From Firmicutes bacterium UBA1702 (GTDB taxonomy: Bacteria > Bacillota > Clostridia > Peptostreptococcales > Anaerovoracaceae), in the NCBI GenBank assembly GCA_002320005.1, contig DCJK01000013.1, positions 124,001 to 188,000 of the forward strand: DNA of 64,000 nucleotides, read 5' to 3'. Made by a program: the position numbers and the translations under genes. The notes beneath the pieces are model-generated. The model did no database searches and was not told the origin of the DNA. It was given only the letters and a program-made list of their open reading frames with translations. This document shows, one piece after another, positions 32,623 through 40,966 of this stretch (its first letter is position 1; each line of letters begins with the position of its first letter).

Positions 32623-34028
32623 AATGTAGGGTCTCCTTTCCTGTTAAGATCTCTGTAAGTTCCGCAGATCAGGAATATTGCGATGACAAAGGTGAGGGCA
32701 TCGGAAACAGGCATGGAGTAGAGAACTCCGTCCAGACCGAAAAACCTCGGAAGAAGAAGAGCGAAGCCCACGCCGAAGACAACTTCACGCATCATTGACA
32801 GTATTGTGGATTCTGCGGCTTTTCCCATGGCCTGAAGGAATATGAAGCAGGCTTTGTTAACGCATGCAAATATAATCATGCAGAGATAAACACGGAAAGC
32901 TTTAACGGCAAATTCCGCGTAATATATGCTTTCGTTGGCTGCGCCGAATATTGCGATAAGCTGTCCCGGGAAAAACTCCACCAGTATAAAGGCGATGGCG
33001 CCTACCGCTGCTTCGGCAACAAGAAGCTTTGTGAAAAGATCTCTGACTCTGCTGTTGTGTCTGGCGCCCATGTTAAAGCCCACTACAGGGATGCAGCCTG
33101 CTGCCATACCCACTACAATGGAAATCACAATCTGGAAAAACTTCATGACTATACCTACCACAGCCATAGGAATCTGTGCCAGCTGTTCCTGACAGAAGAC
33201 GGGATCCAGAGCACCATAGTGGCGTATCATGTTGTTTACCGCTGCCATGGAGGCTACAAGACTTATCTGAGACAGAAAACTGGTGAGTCCCAGAAGAAGT
33301 GTTCTGCCGCATATGGAAATACTTATAGAAAGGTCTCTGCCGGAAGGTTTTATGATTTTCATGTTGAGCAGATACCACAGAGAAAGAAGCGCCGTAACCA
33401 GCTGACCGATGATGGTGGCCACTGCAGCACCCATCATTCCCCATTTGAATATGAAAATGAAGATGGGGTCAAGAACGATGTTCACTGCGGCTCCTGCGAG
33501 AGTTGAAGCCATGGCAAATTTCGGACTTCCATCGGCACGGATTATGGGATTCATAGCCTGACCGAACATGTAAAAGGGAATACCCAGGGTAATGTAGAAA
33601 AAGTATTCTTTGGCATGAGCAAAAGTCTCCGAGTTGACTCTGCCGCCGAAAATGGTGATTAAGCCGTCGGAAAAAATGAAGTATACCGCCGTAAGAACAA
33701 GGCTGGCGGCAATCATCATCAATATGGAATTTCCCACGCTGTGCTTTGCGGTTTCGGACTCCTTTTTCCCGAGACATATGCTTACGAAAGCACAGCAGCC
33801 GTCGCCTATCATTACGGCTATGGCAAGAGCCACTACCGTAAGGGGAAATACCACCGTATTGGCGGCATTGCCGTAAGAACCCAGATAAGAAGCATTGGCT
33901 ATAAATATCTGGTCCACTATGTTGTATAAAGCTCCCACAAGGAGGGAGATAATGCAAGGAACGGAGTATTTACGCATGAGAGTGCCTATCTGCGCCGTTC
34001 CCAGAAGCTGATTTTGATTCTGTTCCAT
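32619..34028 (-). CDS. MATE-family efflux transporter
   Basis: 469 residues and about 12 membrane helices. MATE features: MRKYSVPCIISLLVGALYNIVDQIFI at the start, FPLTVVALAIAVMIGDG, RADGSPKFAMA, and the second-half GFNMGARHNSRVRD. These proteins expel cationic drugs or metabolites using Na+ or H+. It is encoded behind an early terminator hairpin (34086-34121), so transcription may be attenuated. It is followed by the kinase-like gene with a 4-bp overlap. Confidence 0.93.
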   Translation of the reverse strand: MEQNQNQLLGTAQIGTLMRKYSVPCIISLLVGALYNIVDQIFIANASYLGSYGNAANTVVFPLTVVALAIAVMIGDGCCAFVSICLGKKESETAKHSVGNSILMMIAASLVLTAVYFIFSDGLITIFGGRVNSETFAHAKEYFFYITLGIPFYMFGQAMNPIIRADGSPKFAMASTLAGAAVNIVLDPIFIFIFKWGMMGAAVATIIGQLVTALLSLWYLLNMKIIKPSGRDLSISISICGRTLLLGLTSFLSQISLVASMAAVNNMIRHYGALDPVFCQEQLAQIPMAVVGIVMKFFQIVISIVVGMAAGCIPVVGFNMGARHNSRVRDLFTKLLVAEAAVGAIAFILVEFFPGQLIAIFGAANESIYYAEFAVKAFRVYLCMIIFACVNKACFIFLQAMGKAAESTILSMMREVVFGVGFALLLPRFFGLDGVLYSMPVSDALTFVIAIFLICGTYRDLNRKGDPTL

Positions 34029-34085
34029 TGTTTCACCTTACCTTTCTTTGAAATCCCGGTATGCCGGAGGGCATTCCCGGGTAAT

Positions 34086-34121
34086 AAAAAAAGTGCGTAA
34101 GTCCTATCCGGACTTACGCAC
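34086..34121 (-). terminator. Leader terminator (attenuator) of the MATE gene
   Basis: GTGCGTAAGTCC and GGACTTACGCAC form a 12-bp stem with a 5-base loop, and on the minus strand seven T follow. It sits about 16 nt after the predicted start of transcription and 58 bp before the MATE ATG. Confidence 0.8.
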
Positions 34122-34143
34122 CATCGTGCTACGCGATATAAAT

Positions 34144-34172
34144 ATTATAGCAGATTTTTTTTGCAGATGTAA
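34144..34172 (-). promoter_or_regulatory. Promoter of the MATE gene
   Basis: TTACAT, 17 bp, TATAAT on the minus strand. The predicted start is near 34137. Confidence 0.7.
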
Positions 34173-34213
34173 GAAAAATTTTTGCCTGAAGAGGCGTATC
34201 GGGACAAAAAAGT

Positions 34214-34243
34214 GTGACAAAGGCAGCTAAATGTGTGTATAAT
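34214..34243 (+). promoter_or_regulatory. Promoter of the ZIP transporter
   Basis: GTGACA, 18 bp, TATAAT. Because the -10 ends at 34243, translation cannot start at 34233, which supports ATG 34263. Confidence 0.7.
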
Positions 34244-34262
34244 TACTTCAGGAGGAAGAATT

Positions 34263-35042
34263 ATGAAAGAAGTCATTTTTGTGATTTTAATACCGCTGAT
34301 AGGAACCGTATCCGGCTCGGCAGGAGTTTTTTTTCTGAAAGACGGAATGAAAAACGGTATTCAGAAAGCTCTCATGGGCTTTGCCGCCGGCGTTATGGTA
34401 GCCGCCTCGGTATGGAGCCTTATCATACCGGCCATGGAAGAATCAGCCCATATGGGGAAGCTGTCCTTCCTTCCTGCTTTTGTGGGATTATGGCTGGGAG
34501 TGCTTTTCCTTTTGCTCCTGGATCATGTTATACCTCACCTTCATGTAGCCAGCGAAGAACCGGAAGGACGATGCTGCAGCCTGAACAAGTCTACAATGCT
34601 GGTGCTGGCTGTTGCCCTGCATAATTTCCCGGAAGGGATGGCTGTGGGAGTTGTGGCAGCCGGATGGCTGGCAGGAGAGGAAAGTATAACTGCTGCGGCT
34701 GCTTTTGCCCTGGCTCTGGGAATTGCCATACAGAATGTGCCTGAAGGAGCAATAATATCCATGCCCCTTAAAAATACAGGAAAGAGCAGGGGAAAGGCTT
34801 TTGCCATGGGTGCTCTGTCCGGCGTTGTTGAGCCTCTGGGTGCGCTGCTTACAATATGCCTTGCATCTTTTATGGTTCCGATATTGCCGTATATGCTTAC
34901 CTTCGCTGCAGGAGCCATGCTCTATGTTGTTGTGGAAGAACTTATTCCGGAGATGTCTCAGGGAGAACATTCCAACATCGGGACGGTGTTTTTTGCCGCA
35001 GGCTTTACGTTGATGATGGTTCTGGATGTGGCATTGGGATAG
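34263..35042 (+). CDS. ZIP-family divalent metal transporter
   Basis: 259 residues from ATG 34263 (CAGGAGG seven bases upstream). About 8 hydrophobic segments. The metal path motifs are LHNFPEGMAVGV (helix 4) and IAIQNVPEGAIISMPL (helix 5), hallmarks of ZIP/ZupT proteins that import Zn2+, Fe2+ or Mn2+. A His-rich loop is small (HVIPHLHVA). It is divergent from the MATE gene and followed by a terminator. Confidence 0.92.
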   Translation: MKEVIFVILIPLIGTVSGSAGVFFLKDGMKNGIQKALMGFAAGVMVAASVWSLIIPAMEESAHMGKLSFLPAFVGLWLGVLFLLLLDHVIPHLHVASEEPEGRCCSLNKSTMLVLAVALHNFPEGMAVGVVAAGWLAGEESITAAAAFALALGIAIQNVPEGAIISMPLKNTGKSRGKAFAMGALSGVVEPLGALLTICLASFMVPILPYMLTFAAGAMLYVVVEELIPEMSQGEHSNIGTVFFAAGFTLMMVLDVALG

Positions 35043-35122
35043 GTATTACATAGAATTGACGAGTCGGAAGAAGAAGCAGACGTTTCGTATAAAAAAGTAT
35101 TTGCAGCTGGCAAATACGCAGA

Positions 35123-35146
35123 AAAACGCCGGAGACGGCGTTTTTT
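35123..35146 (+). terminator. Terminator after the ZIP gene
   Basis: AAAACGCC and GGCGTTTT enclose GGAGAC, followed by further T. Confidence 0.75.
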
Positions 35147-35255
35147 ATTTCACTTTTTCGGACAGCATCCTTTCATAATTCCATGTGGTAAGCTGCTCAA
35201 CAATAGGCATAAGTGTGCGGCAGCATGGCTCGATATCGTATTCCACCCGCAGCAT
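35145..35255 (-). pseudogene. HxlR-family regulator C-terminal fragment
   Basis: Minus-strand reading gives RVEYDIEPCCRTLMPIVEQ then LTTWNYERMLSEKVK and a TAA, matching the C-terminal helix of HxlR/MarR-like regulators (VEYxLTxxGxxLxPIL). The N-terminal two-thirds are absent; at about 35255 the sequence switches to a plus-strand transporter fragment. Confidence 0.65.
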
Positions 35256-35259
35256 ACTG

Positions 35260-35595
35260 CAGCTGGGCACAACTGGTGTAATCAGCCTTATCTTCAGCTT
35301 TATAATCGAAGAGCCTTGTCTGCCTCACTCGGAATCTGTATGGTTTTCGGCGACTGTCCTGGGACTTCTCTGCACGGTGCTTGCCTTTGTTATTCAGACC
35401 TCGGCTCAGAAATACACTTCGGCATCTCATGTGGGAGTGATATTATCACTTGAACCGTTGATTGCAGGTTTTGTAGCCTTTGCCTTTGCAGGAGAGACCA
35501 TGACGCTTCAGGGATACTTTGGCGCAGCGCTGATGGCAGCGGGAATATTCGTTATGGAAATCGATTTCAAAGAGATCTTTGGCCCGTCAGCCTGA
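35260..35595 (+). pseudogene. EamA/DMT transporter C-terminal fragment
   Basis: The reading frame resembles the second EamA repeat of 10-helix drug/metabolite transporters: SATVLGLLCTVLAFVIQTSA, then TSASHVGVILSLEPLIAGF and LQGYFGAALMAAGIFVME. About 110 residues remain of roughly 290, and the first repeat is missing. No ribosome-binding site is visible. The junction with the HxlR fragment near 35255-35262 indicates a deletion that removed both genes' 5' parts. Confidence 0.75.
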
Positions 35596-35673
35596 GTAAA
35601 GATAAAAAATCATAATGTCATGCTGCCCGCATATATTTTAGTGACCAAATATATGAGAGGGTGGCATTTTTTT

Positions 35674-36951
35674 ATGAAATTAAAAGGCAGGGCTTCCGCT
35701 GATTCCTCAAATCCGGTCAGAGCCGGAATGTCAGCGGTAAAGAAAAAGATAATAGTAACGTTGACAGGGAGTGCACTGATAATGTGCGCCTTTGTGGGAA
35801 TAGAACAGAAACTGCCTGAGCAGAAACCCATAGTGCTGGAAACCGTCAACGACCAGCAGCCGGAGGAAGGAAAGTCAGCTCCATTTGAAGTGGAGGCCAA
35901 AGGAGCCGTGCTCATAGATGCGGATACGGGTCAGGTTCTTTTTCAGCAGGACTCGCATAAAGAACTCCCTCTTGCTTCTGTAACCAAGGTGATGACCATG
36001 CTGCTGGTGATGGAGGCGGCAGACTCAGGGAAAATAAGCCTTGAAGATCAGGTCACCATATCCGAGAGGGCCGCTTCCATGGGCGGAAGTCAGATGTACA
36101 TGGAAGTGGGAGAGACACACACGGTGGCGGAACTGATGAAGGGTGTCGCCATGGCCAGCGCCAATGACGGCTGTGTGGCCCTTGCCGAATATGTGGCAGG
36201 AAGTGAAGAAATATTTGTGGAGAGAATGAACGAGCGGGCACGGGAACTGGGTATGAGGGATACTCATTTCGTCAACACCAACGGTCTCCCTGTGGCAGAA
36301 CATTATTCCTCCGCATATGATATAGCAGTAATGTCGAAAGAACTCTACAGGCATGAGGAGGTTCACACCTGGTTCACCACCTGGCAGGATACCATAACGG
36401 TTGGCCTTCCGGGAAAGGAAAAGGAGTTCGGGCTCACTAACACCAATAAGCTTATCAGGCAGTATCAAGGCTGTGACGGTATCAAGACGGGCTTCACGTC
36501 TGATGCGGGATACTGCCTGTCGGCATCTGCATGCAGGGGCGATACCAGGTTTATTGCCGTGGCTCTTGGATGCGAAACATCCCCTAAAAGAAATGCAGAG
36601 GTGGCAAAGATGCTGGATTACGGCTTTGCCAATTATGAAACCACTGTGGTAGCCGAAAAGGGTGAAGTCATTAAAAAAGTCAAAGTCGAAATAGGAACTC
36701 CGCAAGAGGTTCAGGCCGTTGCTGCAGAGAAGATAACGGTGCTCACTGAAAAGGGAAGTTCCGGAGATATAAAGAGCAAGGTAAAGCTTAACGATAATGT
36801 TCCGCTGCCTCTGAAAAAGGGTGATGAGGTTGGCAAACTGTTCATATACCGAGGAGATGAAAAGATAGCAGAGTATTCGCTTGCAGCTGACAGAGATGTG
36901 AAAAAGGCCTCCTTTGGGGAACTTATGTCCCGTATGTTTAAAAGGATATAA
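35674..36951 (+). CDS. D-alanyl-D-alanine carboxypeptidase (DacF type)
   Basis: About 425 residues. A signal anchor sits near the start (KKIIVTLTGSALIMCAFVG). Penicillin-binding motifs: SVTK (about 102-105 from this start), SAND and KTGFT. These enzymes trim stem peptides of peptidoglycan. The DacF/DacB subtype is linked to sporulation cortex or vegetative wall. The start is uncertain: ATG 35674 (GAGAGGG 12 bases upstream) or ATG 35728. It is followed by a DUF3343 gene and then the spoIIGA cluster. Confidence 0.88.
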   Translation: MKLKGRASADSSNPVRAGMSAVKKKIIVTLTGSALIMCAFVGIEQKLPEQKPIVLETVNDQQPEEGKSAPFEVEAKGAVLIDADTGQVLFQQDSHKELPLASVTKVMTMLLVMEAADSGKISLEDQVTISERAASMGGSQMYMEVGETHTVAELMKGVAMASANDGCVALAEYVAGSEEIFVERMNERARELGMRDTHFVNTNGLPVAEHYSSAYDIAVMSKELYRHEEVHTWFTTWQDTITVGLPGKEKEFGLTNTNKLIRQYQGCDGIKTGFTSDAGYCLSASACRGDTRFIAVALGCETSPKRNAEVAKMLDYGFANYETTVVAEKGEVIKKVKVEIGTPQEVQAVAAEKITVLTEKGSSGDIKSKVKLNDNVPLPLKKGDEVGKLFIYRGDEKIAEYSLAADRDVKKASFGELMSRMFKRI

Positions 36952-36998
36952 TACATACGGAAGAAGAAAAAACAGATAAACGGTAAGGAGGCAGTAAG

Positions 36999-37280
36999 AT
37001 GGGAAAAGTCAGTGCAGGGGGAAAAGAGTATATCATAGCCTTTTCTTCTTTCTACAAAGCAGCCTACGCTCAGGATATGCTCTCAGAGGCCGGAATAAAT
37101 GCTACCTTGAGAAAGCTTCCGACGGAGCTGGTCAGATCCTGCGGCACGGGTCTTTATATGAGAAGCGAGTCTGCGGAGCCGGCGCAGCTGGTTTTCGCAG
37201 AAAAGCAGATTTCACCCCGTGGAATTTATGAAATAAACCGCGGTGGCGGAGGAGAGAAGAATTATATTAAAATAAAGTAA
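36999..37280 (+). CDS. DUF3343 protein
   Basis: 93 residues of DUF3343, small putative Se/Fe-S-associated proteins: IAFSSFYKAAYAQDMLSEAGI, then LRKLPTELVRSCGTGLYMR. They resemble the glutaredoxin-like LPxxLxxSCG regions of DUF3343 members. Function unknown. GTAAGGAGG lies upstream, and it is probably in the dacF operon. A terminator follows. Confidence 0.85.
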   Translation: MGKVSAGGKEYIIAFSSFYKAAYAQDMLSEAGINATLRKLPTELVRSCGTGLYMRSESAEPAQLVFAEKQISPRGIYEINRGGGGEKNYIKIK

Positions 37281-37284
37281 TTTT

Positions 37285-37313
37285 GGGAGGAGCCGGAGCT
37301 CCTCTCGCTTTTT
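37285..37313 (+). terminator. Terminator after DUF3343
   Basis: GAGGAGC and GCTCCTC enclose CGGA, followed by TCGCTTTTTA. Confidence 0.7.
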
Positions 37314-37331
37314 ATATTAGAAATAGCGTAT

Positions 37332-37395
37332 GTAAAATTTTTTGCACCTGAGGCTGTAAAAATCTTTACGTCATAGGGTGTAAAATTTTTTACAC
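37332..37395. promoter_or_regulatory. Three spaced GTAAAA-TTTTAC palindromes
   Basis: Imperfect palindromes at 37332-37347, 37356-37369 and 37378-37395, centred 23 and 24 bp apart (about two helical turns). The third is perfect, with outer GGGTGTAAAA/TTTTACACCC arms at 37376-37397. They precede the spoIIGA promoter and look like tandem operators. Confidence 0.55.
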
Positions 37396-37512
37396 CCGCA
37401 GATACGAAGATATCAAAGCAATTTCAAAAGTAATTTCAAGATATAAAAGCAATTTAAATTGAATTGAATTTCTTTAAAAAAACTGTTTGTATTTTTTTGA
37501 GAGCAGACGCGT

Positions 37513-37546
37513 TTCGACAGATTTTGAACATGCAAAGGTTTAATAT
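37513..37546 (+). promoter_or_regulatory. Spo0A-type spoIIG promoter
   Basis: TTCGAC, a 22-bp spacer, TAATAT. The -35 overlaps a perfect 0A box (TGTCGAA on the minus strand, 37513-37519). In B. subtilis the spoIIG promoter also has a 22-bp spacer and is driven by sigma-A plus Spo0A~P. Confidence 0.75.
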
Positions 37547-37569
37547 AAAAAAACAGAAAGGGAAGGCCA

Positions 37570-38385
37570 ATGGTAATTTACGGAGAGTATTTATTTATAG
37601 AAAATTTTACGGCGGGATTTCTGATTTTGCTGCTTACGGCAAGAATGGCAGGAAGAAATCCGGGACATCTGAGGATATTGGCAGCTTCGGTGCTGGCCGG
37701 AATAAGCGGTTTTGAAATTTTTCTTCCCGCTGCAGCAGCAGCGTCGGGAATACTGCGTCTGGCAACGGGAATAGTAATCTGTCTCACAGCTTTCGGAATG
37801 AAGCAGGTGATAAAGACAGCCGTAATATTCATAATAAATACTTTTCTTGCAGGCGGAGCAGTTATAGCGCTTCTTATCTGGAAGCATGAGCCGGCAATAA
37901 CTCATCAGGGAATATTCTATATGGATGCTGTTACATATTTAAGACTTATATGCGCAGGCATAATTGCATTTGGGATTGTTTATTTCTTCGTAAAGATGAT
38001 CCGCTGCCGTGTCTGTGATATAAACCTGAAGGGAGATGTGAACCTGACCATCGGAGGAAGCACATATGTGCTGCGTGCTTTTGTGGACTCGGGAAACGGC
38101 CTCAGGGAACCGGTGACAGGTAAACCGGTGATCCTTGTAGATGAAACAGGCGCGTCAAAACTTCCTTTTAAAGCCTCAGATATGAAAGAGCGTTACAGAA
38201 TTGTGCCATACAGAGCAGTGGGAATTTCTGCCGGCAGTCTGGAGGCGGTACGAACGGACGAGATAATCTTTGGCGAACATAAGATAAGAGGAGCATACAT
38301 AGCATTCTATCAAGGCCGCTTCGGAGAATATGAAGCACTTATGAACAGAGATTTTCTGGAAGGAGGACTGCTACAGAATGGGTAG
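37570..38385 (+). CDS. spoIIGA: Sigma-E processing peptidase SpoIIGA
   Basis: 271 residues. Membrane aspartic protease that matures pro-SigE in the mother cell on a signal from the forespore. The N-terminal half has about five hydrophobic segments. The C-terminal half carries the catalytic DSG in AFVDSGNGLREPVTGKPV (about 172-189). AAGGGAAGG precedes the ATG. It overlaps sigE by 8 bp, the canonical spoIIG operon. Confidence 0.92.
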   Translation: MVIYGEYLFIENFTAGFLILLLTARMAGRNPGHLRILAASVLAGISGFEIFLPAAAAASGILRLATGIVICLTAFGMKQVIKTAVIFIINTFLAGGAVIALLIWKHEPAITHQGIFYMDAVTYLRLICAGIIAFGIVYFFVKMIRCRVCDINLKGDVNLTIGGSTYVLRAFVDSGNGLREPVTGKPVILVDETGASKLPFKASDMKERYRIVPYRAVGISAGSLEAVRTDEIIFGEHKIRGAYIAFYQGRFGEYEALMNRDFLEGGLLQNG

Positions 38386-39112
38386 AAATGTGCTGATACA
38401 GATGAGGATAAGACTGCGACTTCTTGCGGAAAGGGTCAGGAAAGCCGTCAGGAGAAGATCAGGGGATTTGTTTTACATAGGTGGCAGCGACATATTGCCG
38501 CCGCCCCTTGATAAAGAAGAAGAACGACGGCTGCTTGAAGAATATGCCGCAGGCAGCAGTGAGGCAAGAAATCTGCTGATTGAACGTAATTTGAGACTGG
38601 TGGTCTACATTGCCAAAAAATTCGAAAATGCCGGAGTAAATGTTGAAGACCTAATTTCCATAGGCACCATCGGATTGATAAAAGCCGTCAACACCTTTAA
38701 GCCGGAAAAAAACATAAAGCTGGCTACATACGCTTCCAGATGCATAGAAAATGAGATACTCATGCATCTCAGGCGAACCACAAGACTGAAAAGCGAAGTA
38801 AGCCTTGATGAGCCACTTAATGTGGACTGGGACGGCAACGAACTCCTTCTGTCCGACATACTGGGAACGGAAAACGATGTTGTATATCACAGGCTGGAGG
38901 ATGAGGTAAACAGAAGCCTTCTTCACAGTGCCATGAAAAAGCTGACCCCCAGAGAAAAGGAACTGATGGAAATGCGCTTCGGGCTTAAAAGCGGGCGGGA
39001 AATGACCCAGAAGGAGGTGGCCGACCGTATGGGAATTTCCCAGTCTTATATATCCCGTCTGGAAAAGCGTATAATAACCCGGCTTCAGAAAGAAATACGG
39101 AAACTGGGATAG
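38378..39112 (+). CDS. sigE: Sporulation sigma factor SigE
   Basis: 244 residues. Sigma-70 regions 2 and 4 are well preserved: ERNLRLVVYIAKKFENAG, DLISIGTIGLIKAVNTF, ATYASRCIENEILMHLRR, and GISQSYISRLEKRI (region 4 HTH). The N-terminus (MGRNVLIQMRIRLRLLAERV) includes an amphipathic pro-sequence of roughly 28 residues before YIGGSDILPPPL, fitting processing by SpoIIGA. It directs early mother-cell transcription. Confidence 0.96.
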   Translation: MGRNVLIQMRIRLRLLAERVRKAVRRRSGDLFYIGGSDILPPPLDKEEERRLLEEYAAGSSEARNLLIERNLRLVVYIAKKFENAGVNVEDLISIGTIGLIKAVNTFKPEKNIKLATYASRCIENEILMHLRRTTRLKSEVSLDEPLNVDWDGNELLLSDILGTENDVVYHRLEDEVNRSLLHSAMKKLTPREKELMEMRFGLKSGREMTQKEVADRMGISQSYISRLEKRIITRLQKEIRKLG

Positions 39113-39218
39113 CGCCGAATCCCGGAGGGGTGAAATGCGCCAGTAATTGCCACACATAAGCAGGGAAACCATAGTACATAACTAACTAAAAAGCATGTAA
39201 ACAGGATGGGTATGTATT

Positions 39219-39992
39219 ATGGCGAACAAAGTGGAAATATGCGGCGTGGATACCGCAAAACTGCCTTTGTACAAAGAGGCGGAAATGACCGAGATGCTTC
39301 ACAGAATAAAGGCAGGTGACGAAGCAACCAGAGATAAATTCATAAAGGGCAATCTCAGACTGGTTCTCAGTGTAATTCAGCGCTTTGCCAACCGGGGTGA
39401 AAATCCCGACGATCTTTTTCAGGTTGGATGCATCGGACTCATCAAAGCGCTGGATAACTTTGATATGAGCCACGGTGTAAAATTTTCCACATATGCTGTC
39501 CCCATGATCATCGGGGAAGTAAGGAGATATTTAAGAGACAACAACTCCATCAGGGTATCTCGCTCATTGCGTGATCTGGCATATAAATCTCTTCAGGCTC
39601 GCGAAAATCTTTCGCGTGAACTGCAGAGAGAGCCTTCCGTCAGCGAAATCGCCGCAGCCATGGGGGTAGGCAGAGAAGAGGTGGTGACAGCACTGGAATC
39701 TATTCAGGAACCGGTATCGCTGTATGAGCCCGTTTTCCACGATGACGGGGATGCCATCTATGTAATGGATCAGGTATCGGACAGCAGGAATACGGATACC
39801 AGATGGATAGAAAATATATCCCTTTCCGAAGCCATGGATAAGCTGAGTCCAAGGGAGAGGCACATACTGAATATAAGATTTTTTGAAGGAAAAACGCAGA
39901 TGGAGGTTGCCAGAGAAATAGGCATATCACAGGCTCAGGTAAGCAGGCTGGAAAAGAATGCACTGTCGGCCATGAGAAAGGAGCTGTCCTGA
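39219..39992 (+). CDS. sigG: Sporulation sigma factor SigG
   Basis: 257 residues. Late forespore sigma factor. The VEICGVDTAKLPLYKEAEM start is the SigG hallmark, including the conserved VDTxxLP stretch bound by anti-sigma factors. Region 2 is NLRLVLSVIQRFANRGEN, GCIGLIKALDNFD, FSTYAVPMIIGEVRRYLR; region 4 is GISQAQVSRLEKNAL. It is third in the spoIIGA-sigE-sigG order typical of Bacilli and Clostridia. ACAGGATGGG lies upstream. No confident SigF/SigG promoter could be picked in the 106-bp gap. Confidence 0.96.
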   Translation: MANKVEICGVDTAKLPLYKEAEMTEMLHRIKAGDEATRDKFIKGNLRLVLSVIQRFANRGENPDDLFQVGCIGLIKALDNFDMSHGVKFSTYAVPMIIGEVRRYLRDNNSIRVSRSLRDLAYKSLQARENLSRELQREPSVSEIAAAMGVGREEVVTALESIQEPVSLYEPVFHDDGDAIYVMDQVSDSRNTDTRWIENISLSEAMDKLSPRERHILNIRFFEGKTQMEVAREIGISQAQVSRLEKNALSAMRKELS

Positions 39993-40027
39993 AGAGCTTT
40001 AGGATCGGAATATAATAAAAAACCAAA

Positions 40028-40081
40028 AAGGAGGACGCCCCGGAAGGACCTGAAGCAGTAACCTTCCGGGACGCCCTCCTT
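40028..40081 (+). terminator. Long hairpin after sigG
   Basis: 20-base arms (AAGGAGG..CCGGAAGG and its partner) pair with two mismatches around a 14-base loop. The T tract after it is poor (TGTGATTTT), so it may be a terminator or a different stable RNA structure. Confidence 0.55.
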
Positions 40082-40261
40082 GTGATTTTAAAGGTACGTC
40101 CAGTACAAAAGTAACATATTGATAAAAAAATGTCAATGCATCACATGAAAAAATCATATTTTATCTACGGTGTGTTTTTCCATTGAAATTTTACTTGTGA
40201 TATGATTAAATATATAACTGTAAACAGCAAATGAAATGCTTTTAGTTTTTAGGAGGAAAAG

Positions 40262-40954
40262 ATGATATACACAAAAGAAGTCGAAAACATGTGCCCGGTA
40301 AACAAAGGCGCATATCACGGCCCTGCGCCTATTCCTCAGGAAGGCAAGTGGGTGCAGGTAAAAGAGAACTCGGACATTTCCGGTCTGACCCATGGAGTGG
40401 GCTGGTGCGCTCCGCAGCAGGGAGCATGTAAGCTGACCCTCAATGTCAAAAACGGCATTATAGAGGAAGCTCTTATTGAGACTCTCGGATGTTCCGGAAT
40501 GACTCATTCTGCAGCCATGGCCGGGGAAATACTCATCGGCAAGACACTGCTGGAAGCTCTCAATACCGACCTCGTATGTGATGCCATAAATACAGCCATG
40601 CGTGAACTGTTCCTGCAGATAGTTTACGGACGCAGCCAGTCTGCATTCTCGGAGGGCGGTCTTGCCATCGGCGCAGGTCTTGAGGATCTGGGAAAGGGTA
40701 CAAGAAGCCAGGTGGGAACAATTTATTCCACCAAAGCAAAAGGCCCGAGATATCTGGAACTGGCAGAGGGATATATTACCGAAGTCGGCCTTGATGAAGA
40801 AAACAATATTATCGGATACAAGTATGTCAACATCGGAAGAATGATGGATGCCATAAAAAAAGGAACTGACCCTATGGAGGCTATCAAAAATGCCGAGGGT
40901 ACATACGGAAGATTTGACGAAGCGGTTAAAACCATCGATCCGCGTGAAGAATAG
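40262..40954 (+). CDS. Fe-S cluster assembly scaffold-like protein
   Basis: 230 residues of the IscU/NifU-like family as annotated in Clostridia. Likely ligand cysteines: WCAPQQGACKLTL (about 49-61) and ETLGCSGMTHSAA (about 75-87). TNLAFSEGGLAIGAGLED-like sequence follows. The N-terminal MCPVNKGAYHGPAP is typical of the version paired with GGGtGRT genes. AGGAGG precedes the ATG. The next gene follows in 12 bp. How this version works, and for which client proteins, is not established. Confidence 0.85.
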   Translation: MIYTKEVENMCPVNKGAYHGPAPIPQEGKWVQVKENSDISGLTHGVGWCAPQQGACKLTLNVKNGIIEEALIETLGCSGMTHSAAMAGEILIGKTLLEALNTDLVCDAINTAMRELFLQIVYGRSQSAFSEGGLAIGAGLEDLGKGTRSQVGTIYSTKAKGPRYLELAEGYITEVGLDEENNIIGYKYVNIGRMMDAIKKGTDPMEAIKNAEGTYGRFDEAVKTIDPREE

Positions 40955-40966
40955 GAGGGGCAGCTA

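Noticed and set aside
37332..37397. A CRISPR array from the tandem palindromes
   Set aside because: Units are too short (14-18 bp), spacers are 8 bp, and no cas genes are nearby. They fit operators better.
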